DNA from: Streptomyces litmocidini
GTDB lineage: Bacteria > Actinomycetota > Actinomycetes > Streptomycetales > Streptomycetaceae
DNA length: 64,000 bases
Direction: 5' to 3'
Assembly: GCF_014649755.1 (NCBI RefSeq)
Contig: NZ_BMTQ01000006.1
Span: 248,001 to 312,000 of the forward strand
The notes under the pieces are model-generated. The model made no database searches. It was given only the letters and a program-made list of their open reading frames with translations, and was not told the origin of the DNA. The translations under genes were made by a program, and so were the position numbers. Below are positions 40,955-48,444 of the stretch, piece after piece. Within the stretch, counting starts at the first letter, position 1. Each line of letters opens with the position of its first letter.

Positions 40955-41570
40955 GTGCGTACGGCCGTGGTGGCGGCGGTGCTGGTCGCGGCACTGGCGC
41001 CGGTGACGCTCGGGGGGCCGGCGGCGGTCGCCGCCCCCGCGGCGGCTGCCCCCGGGGCGGCCGCCGAGGTCGGGACGGTCGTCCAGGGCGGCGGCCCCGT
41101 GGCCGTTCCGGCGGGTGACGAAGGGGCGGTGACGCTGCGGTTCACGGCCACGCTGCCGGCGGGCGTCCGGGGCCCGGTGACCGGCGTGCTCCGCCTGTCC
41201 GGCGTCGTCCTGGTCGAGAGCGCGGGCGGCCCTCCCCTGAGCGAGGACGCGCTCCGCTCCACCCGCTCGGTCGACGGCGCCGCCCACGGCGCGTGTCCGT
41301 GGTCCCTGCCCTGCGCGGTCGACGACCGGCCGGCGGATCCGCCGGCCCTCGCCGGTACGGGCGAGCTCGGACGTGACGAGAACAACGACCTGGTCGCCCG
41401 TGACAGTGCCGGCGAGCCCTGGCTCCACCAGGGCGTGCGCAGGACCCTGCCCGAGCCGTACTGGCACCACGGCATCGTCCCCGGCCCGACCCGCACCCTC
41501 GTCGGCGGCGGCTGGAACGTCTACGACCTGATGTTCCGAGCCGGCGCGGCGGGCCCGCCGGTCCCGCTCC
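40955..41570 (+). pseudogene. Secreted FG-GAP repeat protein, 3' truncated
   Basis: GTG at 40955 opens a signal-peptide-like segment (RTAVVAAVLVAALAPVTLGG...), then a beta-sandwich-like stretch and one FG-GAP-like module (RDENNDLVARDSAGEPWLHQG...LVGGGWNVYD). Homologous proteins continue with several more modules, but here the coding pattern stops about 41560 at the end of the antiparallel oxygenase gene. No good stop or ribosome-binding site matches: the nearest GGAGG is 14 bases from the start. I read it as a decayed or deletion-truncated gene; expression is doubtful. Confidence 0.5.
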
Positions 41571-41572
41571 CG

Positions 41573-42616
41573 CTACACCAGCTGGGCCTGCTGGTCCTGC
41601 GGGTGCAGCAGCAGGTCCGCGTGGTGGCGGGCCGTCGTCAGCGGGTGGGCGCGGAGCTTGCCCTTGAGTTCGTTGCGTCCGTACTCGGCGAACAGCGGGT
41701 TCGCCGGGTCGGTGGTGACGCCGGGCGCCCGGTCCGCGAACGGGAACTCCAGCGGCGCGATGCGGGCGTCCAGGCGCGGGTTGTAGAAGAACGGCACGGA
41801 GAAGCGTTCCGTCGCCCCGGGCGGCGAGACCACCCGGTGGTTCGTCGCGACCAGGTAGCCGTTCGTGGCCACCTCCAGGAGCTCGCCCAGGTTGACGACG
41901 AAGGCGCCCGGCAGCGGCGGCACGTCGTGGAACCTCCCGTCCTCGCGCTGCACCTGGAGTCCGCCGACGTGGTCCTGGAGCAGCAGGGTGAGGAAGCCGT
42001 AGTCCTTGTGCGCGCCGACGCCCTGGTCGTCGCCCTCGCCGCTGCTGCCCGGGTAGCGCACCAGCTTGAGGTGCGGGTGGGCGCGCGGGCCGAAGATGTC
42101 GTCGTAGAAGTCCCGGGGCGCGCCGATGGAGGCGAGCAGCTCGTGGAGGAGGCGCTCGGCGACGCCGCTGAGGCGGTCGATCCAGTGCAGGGCGGCCGTG
42201 CGGAGCTCGGGGAGGGCGGCGGGCCACTGGTTGGGGCCTTCGAGCCACCAGTAGGGGGCCTCCCAGGGGCCGGGCTCGCGCGCGGGGCGCTCGGCGCCGA
42301 TGTCGAGCTGGTCGCGCCAGTCGCGGGCGCCGCCGGTGCGCTCGTCGCCGATGCGCGTGTAGCCGCGGAAGTGCGGCGAGTTGATGTTGTCCAGGGCGAG
42401 CCGGTCGGCCTCGGGAAGGGCGAAGAAGGCGTGCATGGCCGAGGTGAGGGCCTTCGTCTCGGCCTCGGTGACCCCGTGCCCGATGAGCTGGAAGAAGCCC
42501 ACGTCGTGGGCGGCCGAGTGGAGCTGGGCGTGGAGCAGCTTCCGGGCCTGTGGGTCCCGGTCGGCGGCCGAGAGGTCCACGATGGGGAGCTGCGAGGAGT
42601 ACGAGCTGTTCGTCAT
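41573..42616 (-). CDS. Isopenicillin N synthase-like Fe(II)/2-oxoglutarate-type dioxygenase, 347 aa
   Basis: Has the jelly-roll facial triad: His and Asp in VGAHKDYGFLTLLLQD, distal His in ATNHRVVSP, and the R-x-S motif in ERFSVPFFYNP. The N-terminus LPIVDLSAADRDPQARKLL is the DIOX_N region. Probably an oxygenase of a small molecule; not an adjacent pathway gene. Length is typical (330-350). Its transcript probably carries the 24-codon leader peptide at 42742-42816, 126 bp upstream, suggesting attenuation control. From sequence alone the substrate is open. Confidence 0.9.
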   Translation of the reverse strand: MTNSSYSSQLPIVDLSAADRDPQARKLLHAQLHSAAHDVGFFQLIGHGVTEAETKALTSAMHAFFALPEADRLALDNINSPHFRGYTRIGDERTGGARDWRDQLDIGAERPAREPGPWEAPYWWLEGPNQWPAALPELRTAALHWIDRLSGVAERLLHELLASIGAPRDFYDDIFGPRAHPHLKLVRYPGSSGEGDDQGVGAHKDYGFLTLLLQDHVGGLQVQREDGRFHDVPPLPGAFVVNLGELLEVATNGYLVATNHRVVSPPGATERFSVPFFYNPRLDARIAPLEFPFADRAPGVTTDPANPLFAEYGRNELKGKLRAHPLTTARHHADLLLHPQDQQAQLV

Positions 42617-42741
42617 GTATGCATCCGCGGGGTATACGGGTGCCCGGGGCGGCCGCCGAGGGTGGGGCGGGGGCCACGGGTGCCGGTCGGCTGGGGCTCT
42701 GTACGAGGGACCGCGGGGGTGTGGAGTGGTACCCCGGAAGG

Positions 42742-42816
42742 TCAGGCGGAGCGGCGACAGCCCATGCTCGTGACGCGGACGTAGTCCACGTGGCGACGGC
42801 GTACGAGCAGAGGCAT
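42742..42816 (-). CDS. Leader peptide (RRHVD type), 24 aa
   Basis: ATG 42816 encodes a 24-residue basic peptide containing RRRHVDYVRVTSMGCRR. This matches the Streptomyces 'putative leader peptide' class, whose members end in RRHVDL-x-RV-x-S-x-x-C and precede sulfur/cysteine-related operons. A single cysteine codon (TGT) lies five residues from the end, as in that class. It is 126 bp upstream of the dioxygenase gene on the same strand. Leader-peptide control by cysteine availability is inference from the class. Confidence 0.7.
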   Translation of the reverse strand: MPLLVRRRHVDYVRVTSMGCRRSA

Positions 42817-42986
42817 GGAGTCAGCGTACTGCGGGGGTGGGCGGGTCACTGTGGTCCCCGTCACGTCCTGGGCCGGGATGGCTCAAAGTCTGTTCAAAAC
42901 GGCGGGCTTGCGCGAAGATCGCCGCCATTGCCTGGCGAGTACACGCCAAGCTTCCCGTCGTCGCATCCCATCGCAGGAGGACGTCC

Positions 42987-44027
42987 ATGACCCGCCGCAC
43001 CTCTCGTGGCCCGGCCGCCGCGGCCGCCGTCACCGTGGCCGCCGCCACCGCGGCGCTGCTCCCGTCCGCGGGAGCCTCCGCCGTCACCGCGGCGCCGCAG
43101 GCCCGCGTCTTCATGGTGAACCCGGTCCAGTCCTCGGGCGACCAGTCCCTCACCGACCACAAGGACGCGGCGAGCGACGTCCCCGCCTCCGCGTACGCCT
43201 CCGTCGCTCTGCGCAACCTCGACGCGAGCGGCGCCCTCTCCGGCAGGTGGGCCGCGGTCCGCTCGGAGACCGGCAACCCCGCAAAGGCCGCCGACGCCGC
43301 CTCGTACGACCGCTCCGACGACGAGTTCGAGCAGGTCATGGCGTACTTCTGGGTCAACGAGGCGCAGGAGTACCTCCAGGGCCTCGGCTTCGGCACCGAG
43401 CTGCCCGGGGCGAACGACCGGGTGCAGCCGGTCCGCCTCAACCAGTGGGGCGCCGACAACTCCTTCTTCACCGACAAGAAGGCCGAGATCCGCTTCGGCA
43501 AGGGCGGCGTGGACGACGCCGAGGACGCCGAGGTCATCGTCCACGAGTACGGCCACGCGGTGCATAACGCCCAGGTGCCCGGCTTCGGCAGCTCCCCGGA
43601 GGCCGGCGCGATCGGCGAGGCCTTCGGCGACTACCTGGCCGTGGAGGTCGGCGCGAACGCGGACGCCCGGTACGGCTGGCCGATGAAGACCGACCTGGCG
43701 TGCGTCGCCGACTGGGACTCCACCGGCTACAGCGCGGCCCCGCACTGCCTGCGCCGCATCGACGGCACCAAGACCTACGCGGACCGCGTGGGCGAGGTCC
43801 ACGCGGACGGCGAGATCTGGTCCCGGGCGCTCTTCGACATCCGCGGCAAGCTCGGCCCCCGGACGGCCGACCGGATCATCGTGAACGCGCAGTTCGGCTT
43901 CGCCGCCGACACCAGCTTCGAGGACGCGGCCCTCACGACGGTCGCGACCGCGCAGAAGATGTACGGGACGCAGGCCGCTGCCGCGGTGCGGGACGCCTTC
44001 CGGGCGCGGGCGATCCCCGGCGTCTAG
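42987..44027 (+). CDS. Secreted zinc metalloprotease (M36/fungalysin-like), 346 aa
   Basis: Signal peptide 1 to about 35 (AAAAAVTVAAATAALLPSAGA). Zinc-binding motif HEYGHAVH with the third ligand glutamate in EAGAIGEAFGDYLA, the gluzincin pattern. Other family features include YDRSDDEFEQVMAYFWVNEAQ and WDSTGYSAAPHCLRR. No long propeptide is evident, so activation differs from M4 thermolysins. Extracellular. ATG 42987 follows GCAGGAGG. The stop overlaps the antiparallel TetR gene by four bases. Confidence 0.88.
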   Translation: MTRRTSRGPAAAAAVTVAAATAALLPSAGASAVTAAPQARVFMVNPVQSSGDQSLTDHKDAASDVPASAYASVALRNLDASGALSGRWAAVRSETGNPAKAADAASYDRSDDEFEQVMAYFWVNEAQEYLQGLGFGTELPGANDRVQPVRLNQWGADNSFFTDKKAEIRFGKGGVDDAEDAEVIVHEYGHAVHNAQVPGFGSSPEAGAIGEAFGDYLAVEVGANADARYGWPMKTDLACVADWDSTGYSAAPHCLRRIDGTKTYADRVGEVHADGEIWSRALFDIRGKLGPRTADRIIVNAQFGFAADTSFEDAALTTVATAQKMYGTQAAAAVRDAFRARAIPGV

Positions 44028-44632
44028 TCGCTCAGCGCCTCGCTCACCAGCCGCGCCCACTGGGACACCACGCGTTCCCGGCGGGCGCGGTCGTCCGTGA
44101 GGAGGGTGGCGAGGCCCAGGCCGCGGGCCATGTCCAGGAGGCCCTGGACGGTCTCGCGGACGCCGGGCCGGGCCTCGTCGGCGCCCAGGACCTCGACGGC
44201 GATGCGGTGGGACTCGCGCCCGACGCGGGCCTCCAGCTCGGTGACCCGCTCGCGGAGCTGTTCCTCGCCGGAGGCGGCGACCCACAGATGGAGCGCGGCC
44301 CGGAAGAGGGGGCCGGTGTAGAGGCCGACGAGGGCGGCGACGGCCTGTTCGCGGTCGTCCGTGGGGACCGCCCGCAGGGCCTGCGAACGCTCCTCCGCGA
44401 CGTACTCGACGGCGGCCGTGAAGAGGTCCTCGCGGGTCGGGAAGTGGTGCTGGGCGGCGCCCCGGGAGACTCCGGCCCGTTCGGCGACGACGGCGACCGT
44501 GGAGCCCGCCCAGCCGTGTTCGGCCAGGCAGGACACGGCGGCCTCCAGGAGCCGCTGCCGGGTGGCGCGGCTCCTGTCCTGCTTGGGGTTCCGGTCGCTC
44601 CGGTCCGGTCTGGGCGCGGTCAGAGCCGCCAT
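44024..44632 (-). CDS. TetR-family regulator of the CoA-ligase/carboxylase genes, 202 aa
   Basis: An N-terminal HTH (ATRQRLLEAAVSCLAEHGWAGSTVAVVAERAGVSRGAAQHHFPTRE) and a TetR ligand domain of usual length. It is the last gene of the ligase-hydratase-TetR operon (overlapping the hydratase gene by 13 bp). The AATCAAGCGTGC operator upstream of this operon and of the carboxylase operon makes it the likely controlling repressor, probably responding to an acyl-CoA. Autoregulation follows from operon position. Confidence 0.9.
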   Translation of the reverse strand: MAALTAPRPDRSDRNPKQDRSRATRQRLLEAAVSCLAEHGWAGSTVAVVAERAGVSRGAAQHHFPTREDLFTAAVEYVAEERSQALRAVPTDDREQAVAALVGLYTGPLFRAALHLWVAASGEEQLRERVTELEARVGRESHRIAVEVLGADEARPGVRETVQGLLDMARGLGLATLLTDDRARRERVVSQWARLVSEALSD

Positions 44633-45354
44633 GCGGGGTCCCGTCGTTCGAGGAAGGCCGTCATCCCCTCGCGCGCCTCGGCGGAGGCGAAGAGCGTGGC
44701 CGACCTCTGCACCAGGTCCTCCGCGTCGCGTTCGAAGGTCTCCAGGACTCTAGCGGTGACCAGTCGTTTCGCCTCCCGCAGGCCCTGCGGGGAGGCGGCG
44801 CGGAGGGAGTCGAGGATGCCGGGCAGTTCCTGGTCGCCGGCGGTCACGAGGCCCATGCCGATCGCCTCGGGGACGCCGAACCGCTCACCGGTCAGGTAGT
44901 GCCGGGCGGCCGCGCGCGGTGCGAGGCGCGGCAGGAGGGTGAGGGAGATGACGGCGGGCGCGACCCCGATCCGCACCTCGGTGAGGGCGAAGTCGGCCCC
45001 CTCCCCGGCGAGGACGATGTCGGCCGCGCCGAGCAGGCCGAGGCCGCCGGCGCGGGTGTGGCTGCCGGGGGTGACGTGGGCGACGACCGGTTTCGGCAGC
45101 TCGACGACCTGCCGGAGCAGGTCCACGAAGGCGTACGGGCTGGGCGGCGCCTTCAGGTCGGCGCCCGCGCTGAACGTGGAGCCGGTGTGGGTGAGGACGA
45201 CCGCCCGGACCGCCGGGTCCTTGCCGCAGGCGGTGAGGGCGTCGGCGAGCTCGGTGACGAGCGGGGCGGAGAGGGCGTTGCGGGTGGCCGGGGAGTTCAG
45301 GGCGAGGGTGGTGACGCCCCGCTCCTCGGTGACGTCGATCAGGGGCAGGGTCAT
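44620..45354 (-). CDS. Enoyl-CoA hydratase/isomerase family protein, 244 aa
   Basis: Crotonase fold: SAPLVTELADALTAC, oxyanion-hole SAGADLKAP and GGLGLLGAADIVLAGEGADFALTEVRIGVAPAV. The usual catalytic glutamate region is present in LTEVRIG. A loop GSHTRAGGLG is atypical compared with GPARGGGLG. It hydrates or isomerises a CoA thioester made by the co-translated ligase (ATGA overlap with it). Short version (244 aa) as in many actinobacterial family members. Substrate unknown; a phenylpropenoyl- or isoprenoid-CoA is possible. Confidence 0.88.
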   Translation of the reverse strand: MTLPLIDVTEERGVTTLALNSPATRNALSAPLVTELADALTACGKDPAVRAVVLTHTGSTFSAGADLKAPPSPYAFVDLLRQVVELPKPVVAHVTPGSHTRAGGLGLLGAADIVLAGEGADFALTEVRIGVAPAVISLTLLPRLAPRAAARHYLTGERFGVPEAIGMGLVTAGDQELPGILDSLRAASPQGLREAKRLVTARVLETFERDAEDLVQRSATLFASAEAREGMTAFLERRDPAWRL

Positions 45355-46928
45355 GCGCGCTCCCTCAGTTGCCTTCGGAGGATCTTCCCGGACGCTGCCC
45401 GGGGGACGGTGTCGATGAACTCCACGGCGCGGACCTTCTTGTACGGGGAGACCCGCGCGGCGACGTGCGCGACGACCTCCTCGGCGGTGAGGCCGGGCGC
45501 GGCGGGCTGGCGGACGACGAAGGCCTTCGGGATCTCGGTGCCGTCGGCGTCGGTGACGCCGATGACGGCGGCGTCGGCGATCCCCTCGTGGGTGAGGAGC
45601 AGCGCTTCGAGTTCGGCGGGGGCGACCTGGAAGCCCTTGTACTTGATGAGTTCCTTGACGCGGTCGACGACGAAGAGCCAGCCGTCCTCGTCGACGCGGC
45701 CGATGTCGCCGGTGCGCACCCAGCCGTCGGCGTCGATCATGGCGGCGGTGGCGTCGGGGCGGCCGAGGTAGCCCTTCATGACCTGGGGGCCCCGGATGGC
45801 GATCTCGCCCTCCTCGCCGGGTGCGGCGTCCTTCGCGGGGTCGTCGAGGGAGAGGATCCGCATCTCGGTGGAGGGCAGCAGCCGGCCGACGGTGCCGGGC
45901 GGGGGCGCGGCGGCGTCGAGCGGGGTGACGTGGGTGCCCGGGGACAGCTCGGTCATGCCGTACGCCTGCCGGACGGGCGGCAGGCCGAGGCGGGTGGAGC
46001 AGGCCTCGGCGAGGGCGGCGTCGAGGGGGGCGGCGGCGCTGACGACGTACTCCAGGGAGGACAGGTCGTAGTCGGCGACGGCCGGGTGCTTGGCGAGGGC
46101 GAGCACGATCGGCGGGGCGACGTACAGGCCGTTGATGCGGTGCTTCTGGATGGCGCCGAGGAAGGCGTCGAGTTCGAAGCGGGGCAGGACGACGACGGTG
46201 GCGCCCCGGCGGAGGGGCGCGTTCATGAGGGCGGTGAGCCCGTAGATGTGGAAGAAGGGCAGGACGGCGAGGACGCGGTCGCCGGGTCCCATGGGGATCA
46301 GCGGCTCCAGTTGCGCCAGGTTGGTGGCGATGGAGGTGTGGGTGAGCATGACGCCCTTGGGGACGCCGGTGGTGCCGGAGGAGTACGGGAGGGCGGCGAC
46401 GTCCTCGTCGGGGTCGACGGCGATCTCGGGGACGGGCGCGGTGGAGGCGAGGAACTCCTGGAGCGAGCGGACGCCCTCGCCCTCCGGCGCCCGGTCGCAG
46501 ACGAGGATCTCCTCGACGCCGCCCGCGAGTTCGGCGGCGGCGCGGGCGGAGGCGAGCAGCGGGGAGACGGTCACGATCCACCGCGCGCAGGAGTCGCGGA
46601 GCTGTTGGGCGAACTCTTCCGGCGTGGCCAGCGGGTGCACGGTGGTGACGGACGCGCCCGCGCGCGTGGCGGCGTAGAACGCGATCGGGAACAGGACGGT
46701 GTTGGGGCTGTGCAGGGCGAGGACGTCCCCCTTGCGCACCCCGGCCTCCGCGAGCCCGGCGGCCACCCGCCGGTGGAAGGCGTCGACCTGTCCGTACGTG
46801 AGCGTCAGCTCCCCGGCCCCGTCGACGAGGGCCGGGGCGTCCCCGAACGCGGCGGCGTTTCCGAGGACGGCGTCGTGGATGGGCAGGGAGAGGGTGGGAA
46901 CGGCCTCGTAGTCGCTGTGGAACACCAT
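45351..46928 (-). CDS. 4-coumarate/cinnamate:CoA ligase-like enzyme, 525 aa
   Basis: Class I adenylating enzyme with box I PYSSGTTGVPKGVMLTH, box II GEIAIRG, the adenylate loop YGMTELSPGTH, and the C-terminal lysine region PRAASGKILRRQLR. This is the 4CL branch. From memory the S. coelicolor orthologue (SCO4383) was shown to be a cinnamate:CoA ligase; I cannot verify identity here. It forms CoA thioesters of cinnamate-like acids. First gene of a three-gene operon with hydratase and TetR; operator 47015-47032 lies 87 bp upstream. Confidence 0.92.
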   Translation of the reverse strand: MVFHSDYEAVPTLSLPIHDAVLGNAAAFGDAPALVDGAGELTLTYGQVDAFHRRVAAGLAEAGVRKGDVLALHSPNTVLFPIAFYAATRAGASVTTVHPLATPEEFAQQLRDSCARWIVTVSPLLASARAAAELAGGVEEILVCDRAPEGEGVRSLQEFLASTAPVPEIAVDPDEDVAALPYSSGTTGVPKGVMLTHTSIATNLAQLEPLIPMGPGDRVLAVLPFFHIYGLTALMNAPLRRGATVVVLPRFELDAFLGAIQKHRINGLYVAPPIVLALAKHPAVADYDLSSLEYVVSAAAPLDAALAEACSTRLGLPPVRQAYGMTELSPGTHVTPLDAAAPPPGTVGRLLPSTEMRILSLDDPAKDAAPGEEGEIAIRGPQVMKGYLGRPDATAAMIDADGWVRTGDIGRVDEDGWLFVVDRVKELIKYKGFQVAPAELEALLLTHEGIADAAVIGVTDADGTEIPKAFVVRQPAAPGLTAEEVVAHVAARVSPYKKVRAVEFIDTVPRAASGKILRRQLRERA

Positions 46929-47310
46929 GCGTCGGCCCCCTGGAGAGGTGGAAGGTGGTCGCCAGGATCGGTGTTGCGGGCGGGACTCGGGGAGACCCTG
47001 TCAGCCCGCCGAAAAACAATCAAGCGTGCCTGCATGGTTCATGGCCGGTGGGTCGGCGCTCGCAGGCCGCTTCGTCGCCGTCGCGGTCGAGGTGGCTGCC
47101 GCAGCCGGGCTCTCCCCCCTCCCCCCGGTGGATCGGGGCGGTGCGGGCGGCGGTGCGGCGGACCGGGGTCGTCGACGGGGACATCGACGGGCTCCTCGGG
47201 TCGTTCGGCGGACGCCCGCGCCCTCGCGGCCCCTCGGCGGCCCCGTCGTCACACCGCGGGGCCGACCTCCGGGTCATACCCCGGTGGCACCCGTGACGGC
47301 CGGGAACACG
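46929..47310. other. Intergenic region, 382 bp, with TetR operator
   Basis: Separates the CoA-ligase operon from the acyl-CoA dehydrogenase gene. It contains the operator at 47015-47032 and GC-rich, non-conserved sequence. Short open frames on the plus strand have no ribosome-binding site or recognised domain, so I annotate no gene. No clear terminator. Confidence 0.5.
47015..47032. promoter_or_regulatory. AATCAAGCGTGC operator, ligase operon
   Basis: AACAATCAAGCGTGCCTG. Sixteen bases (AAACAATCAAGCGTGC) are identical to the site upstream of the carboxylase operon at 54674. The core is a CAAGC-GT-GCyTG inverted repeat. Confidence 0.65.
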
Positions 47311-48444
47311 TCAGTACGACTTGGGCAGCCCCAGCGTCTGGTGGGAGACGTAGTTCAGGATCATCTCCCGGCTGACCGGGGCGATCCTCGCCACGCGGGC
47401 GGCCGTGACCAGACGGGCCAGGCCGAACTCCTTGGTGAGGCCGTTGCCGCCGAGGGTGTGGACGGACGTGTCCACGGCCTTCACACAGGCCTCGGCCGCC
47501 GCGTACTTCGCCATGTTCGCGGCCTCGCCCGCCCCCATGTCGTCGCCCGCGTCGTACAGCCGCGCCGCCTTCTGCATCATCAGGCGGGCCAGTTCGAGTT
47601 CGATGTGCGCCTGCGCGAGCGGGTGGGCGACGGCCTGGTGGGCGCCGATCGGGGCCTTCCAGACCTGGCGCTCCTTCGCGTACCTCACCGCCTGCGCGAG
47701 GGCGTACCGGCCCATGCCGATCGCGAACGCCGCCGTCATGATCCGCTCGGGGTTGAGGCCCGCGAAGAGCTGGAGGAGGCCCGCGTCCTCGTCGCCGACG
47801 AGCGCCTCGAAGGGGAGGTGGACGTCGTCCAGGGTCAGCTCGAACTGCTTCTCGTCCGCGTCCAGTTCCATCTCGATGTGCCGGCGCCCGAAGCCGGGCG
47901 CGTCGCGCGGGACGATGAACAGGCAGGGCTTCAGGTTCCCCGTGCGGGCGTCGGAGGTGCGGCCCACGATCAGGGTCGCGTCGGCGATGTCGACGCCCGA
48001 GACGAAGACCTTGCGGCCGTTCAGGACCCAGCCCTCCTCCGTGCGGGTCGCCGTCGTCGTGATGCGGTGCGAGTTGGAGCCCGCGTCGGGCTCGGTGATG
48101 CCGAAGGCCATCGTCCTCGACCCGTCCGCGAGGCCGGGGAGCCAGGCCCGCTTCTGCTCCTCCGTGCCGAAGCGGGAGATGACCGTGCCGCAGATCGCGG
48201 GCGACACGACCATCATCAGCATCGGAGCCCCGGCGGCGCCCGCCTCCTCCAGGACGATGGACAGCTCGGCCATACCGCCGCCCCCGCCGCCGTACTCCTC
48301 GGGCAGGTTCACGCCCAGATAGCCGAGCTTGCCCGCCTCCGCCCAGAGCTCCGCGCGGTCGAAGCCGGGGCCGTGGCGGTGGCCGAGGGCGGAGACGGCG
48401 GCCCGGAGCGCGGTGTGTTCCTGCGGCTCGATGTCGGTGCTCAT
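47311..48444 (-). CDS. Acyl-CoA dehydrogenase, 377 aa
   Basis: Typical ACAD with GITEPDAGSNSHRI and VLNGRKVFVSGVDIAD (flavin/substrate contacts) and C-terminal motif GGNGLTKEFGLARLV (the usual GGxGY-like turn). Last gene of the carboxylase/AtuA operon (ATGA overlap with the biotin carboxylase). It would oxidise a branched or isoprenoid acyl-CoA to the enoyl-CoA that the carboxylase then uses, by analogy with the leucine/acyclic-terpene pathways. FAD-dependent, cytosolic. Length normal; end YVSHQTLGLPKSY. Confidence 0.93.
   Translation of the reverse strand: MSTDIEPQEHTALRAAVSALGHRHGPGFDRAELWAEAGKLGYLGVNLPEEYGGGGGGMAELSIVLEEAGAAGAPMLMMVVSPAICGTVISRFGTEEQKRAWLPGLADGSRTMAFGITEPDAGSNSHRITTTATRTEEGWVLNGRKVFVSGVDIADATLIVGRTSDARTGNLKPCLFIVPRDAPGFGRRHIEMELDADEKQFELTLDDVHLPFEALVGDEDAGLLQLFAGLNPERIMTAAFAIGMGRYALAQAVRYAKERQVWKAPIGAHQAVAHPLAQAHIELELARLMMQKAARLYDAGDDMGAGEAANMAKYAAAEACVKAVDTSVHTLGGNGLTKEFGLARLVTAARVARIAPVSREMILNYVSHQTLGLPKSY

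Noticed and set aside
46929..47310. Small plus-strand ORF at 46955-47296
   Set aside because: No ribosome-binding site, no recognised domain, and no codon pattern that stands out from GC-rich intergenic DNA.
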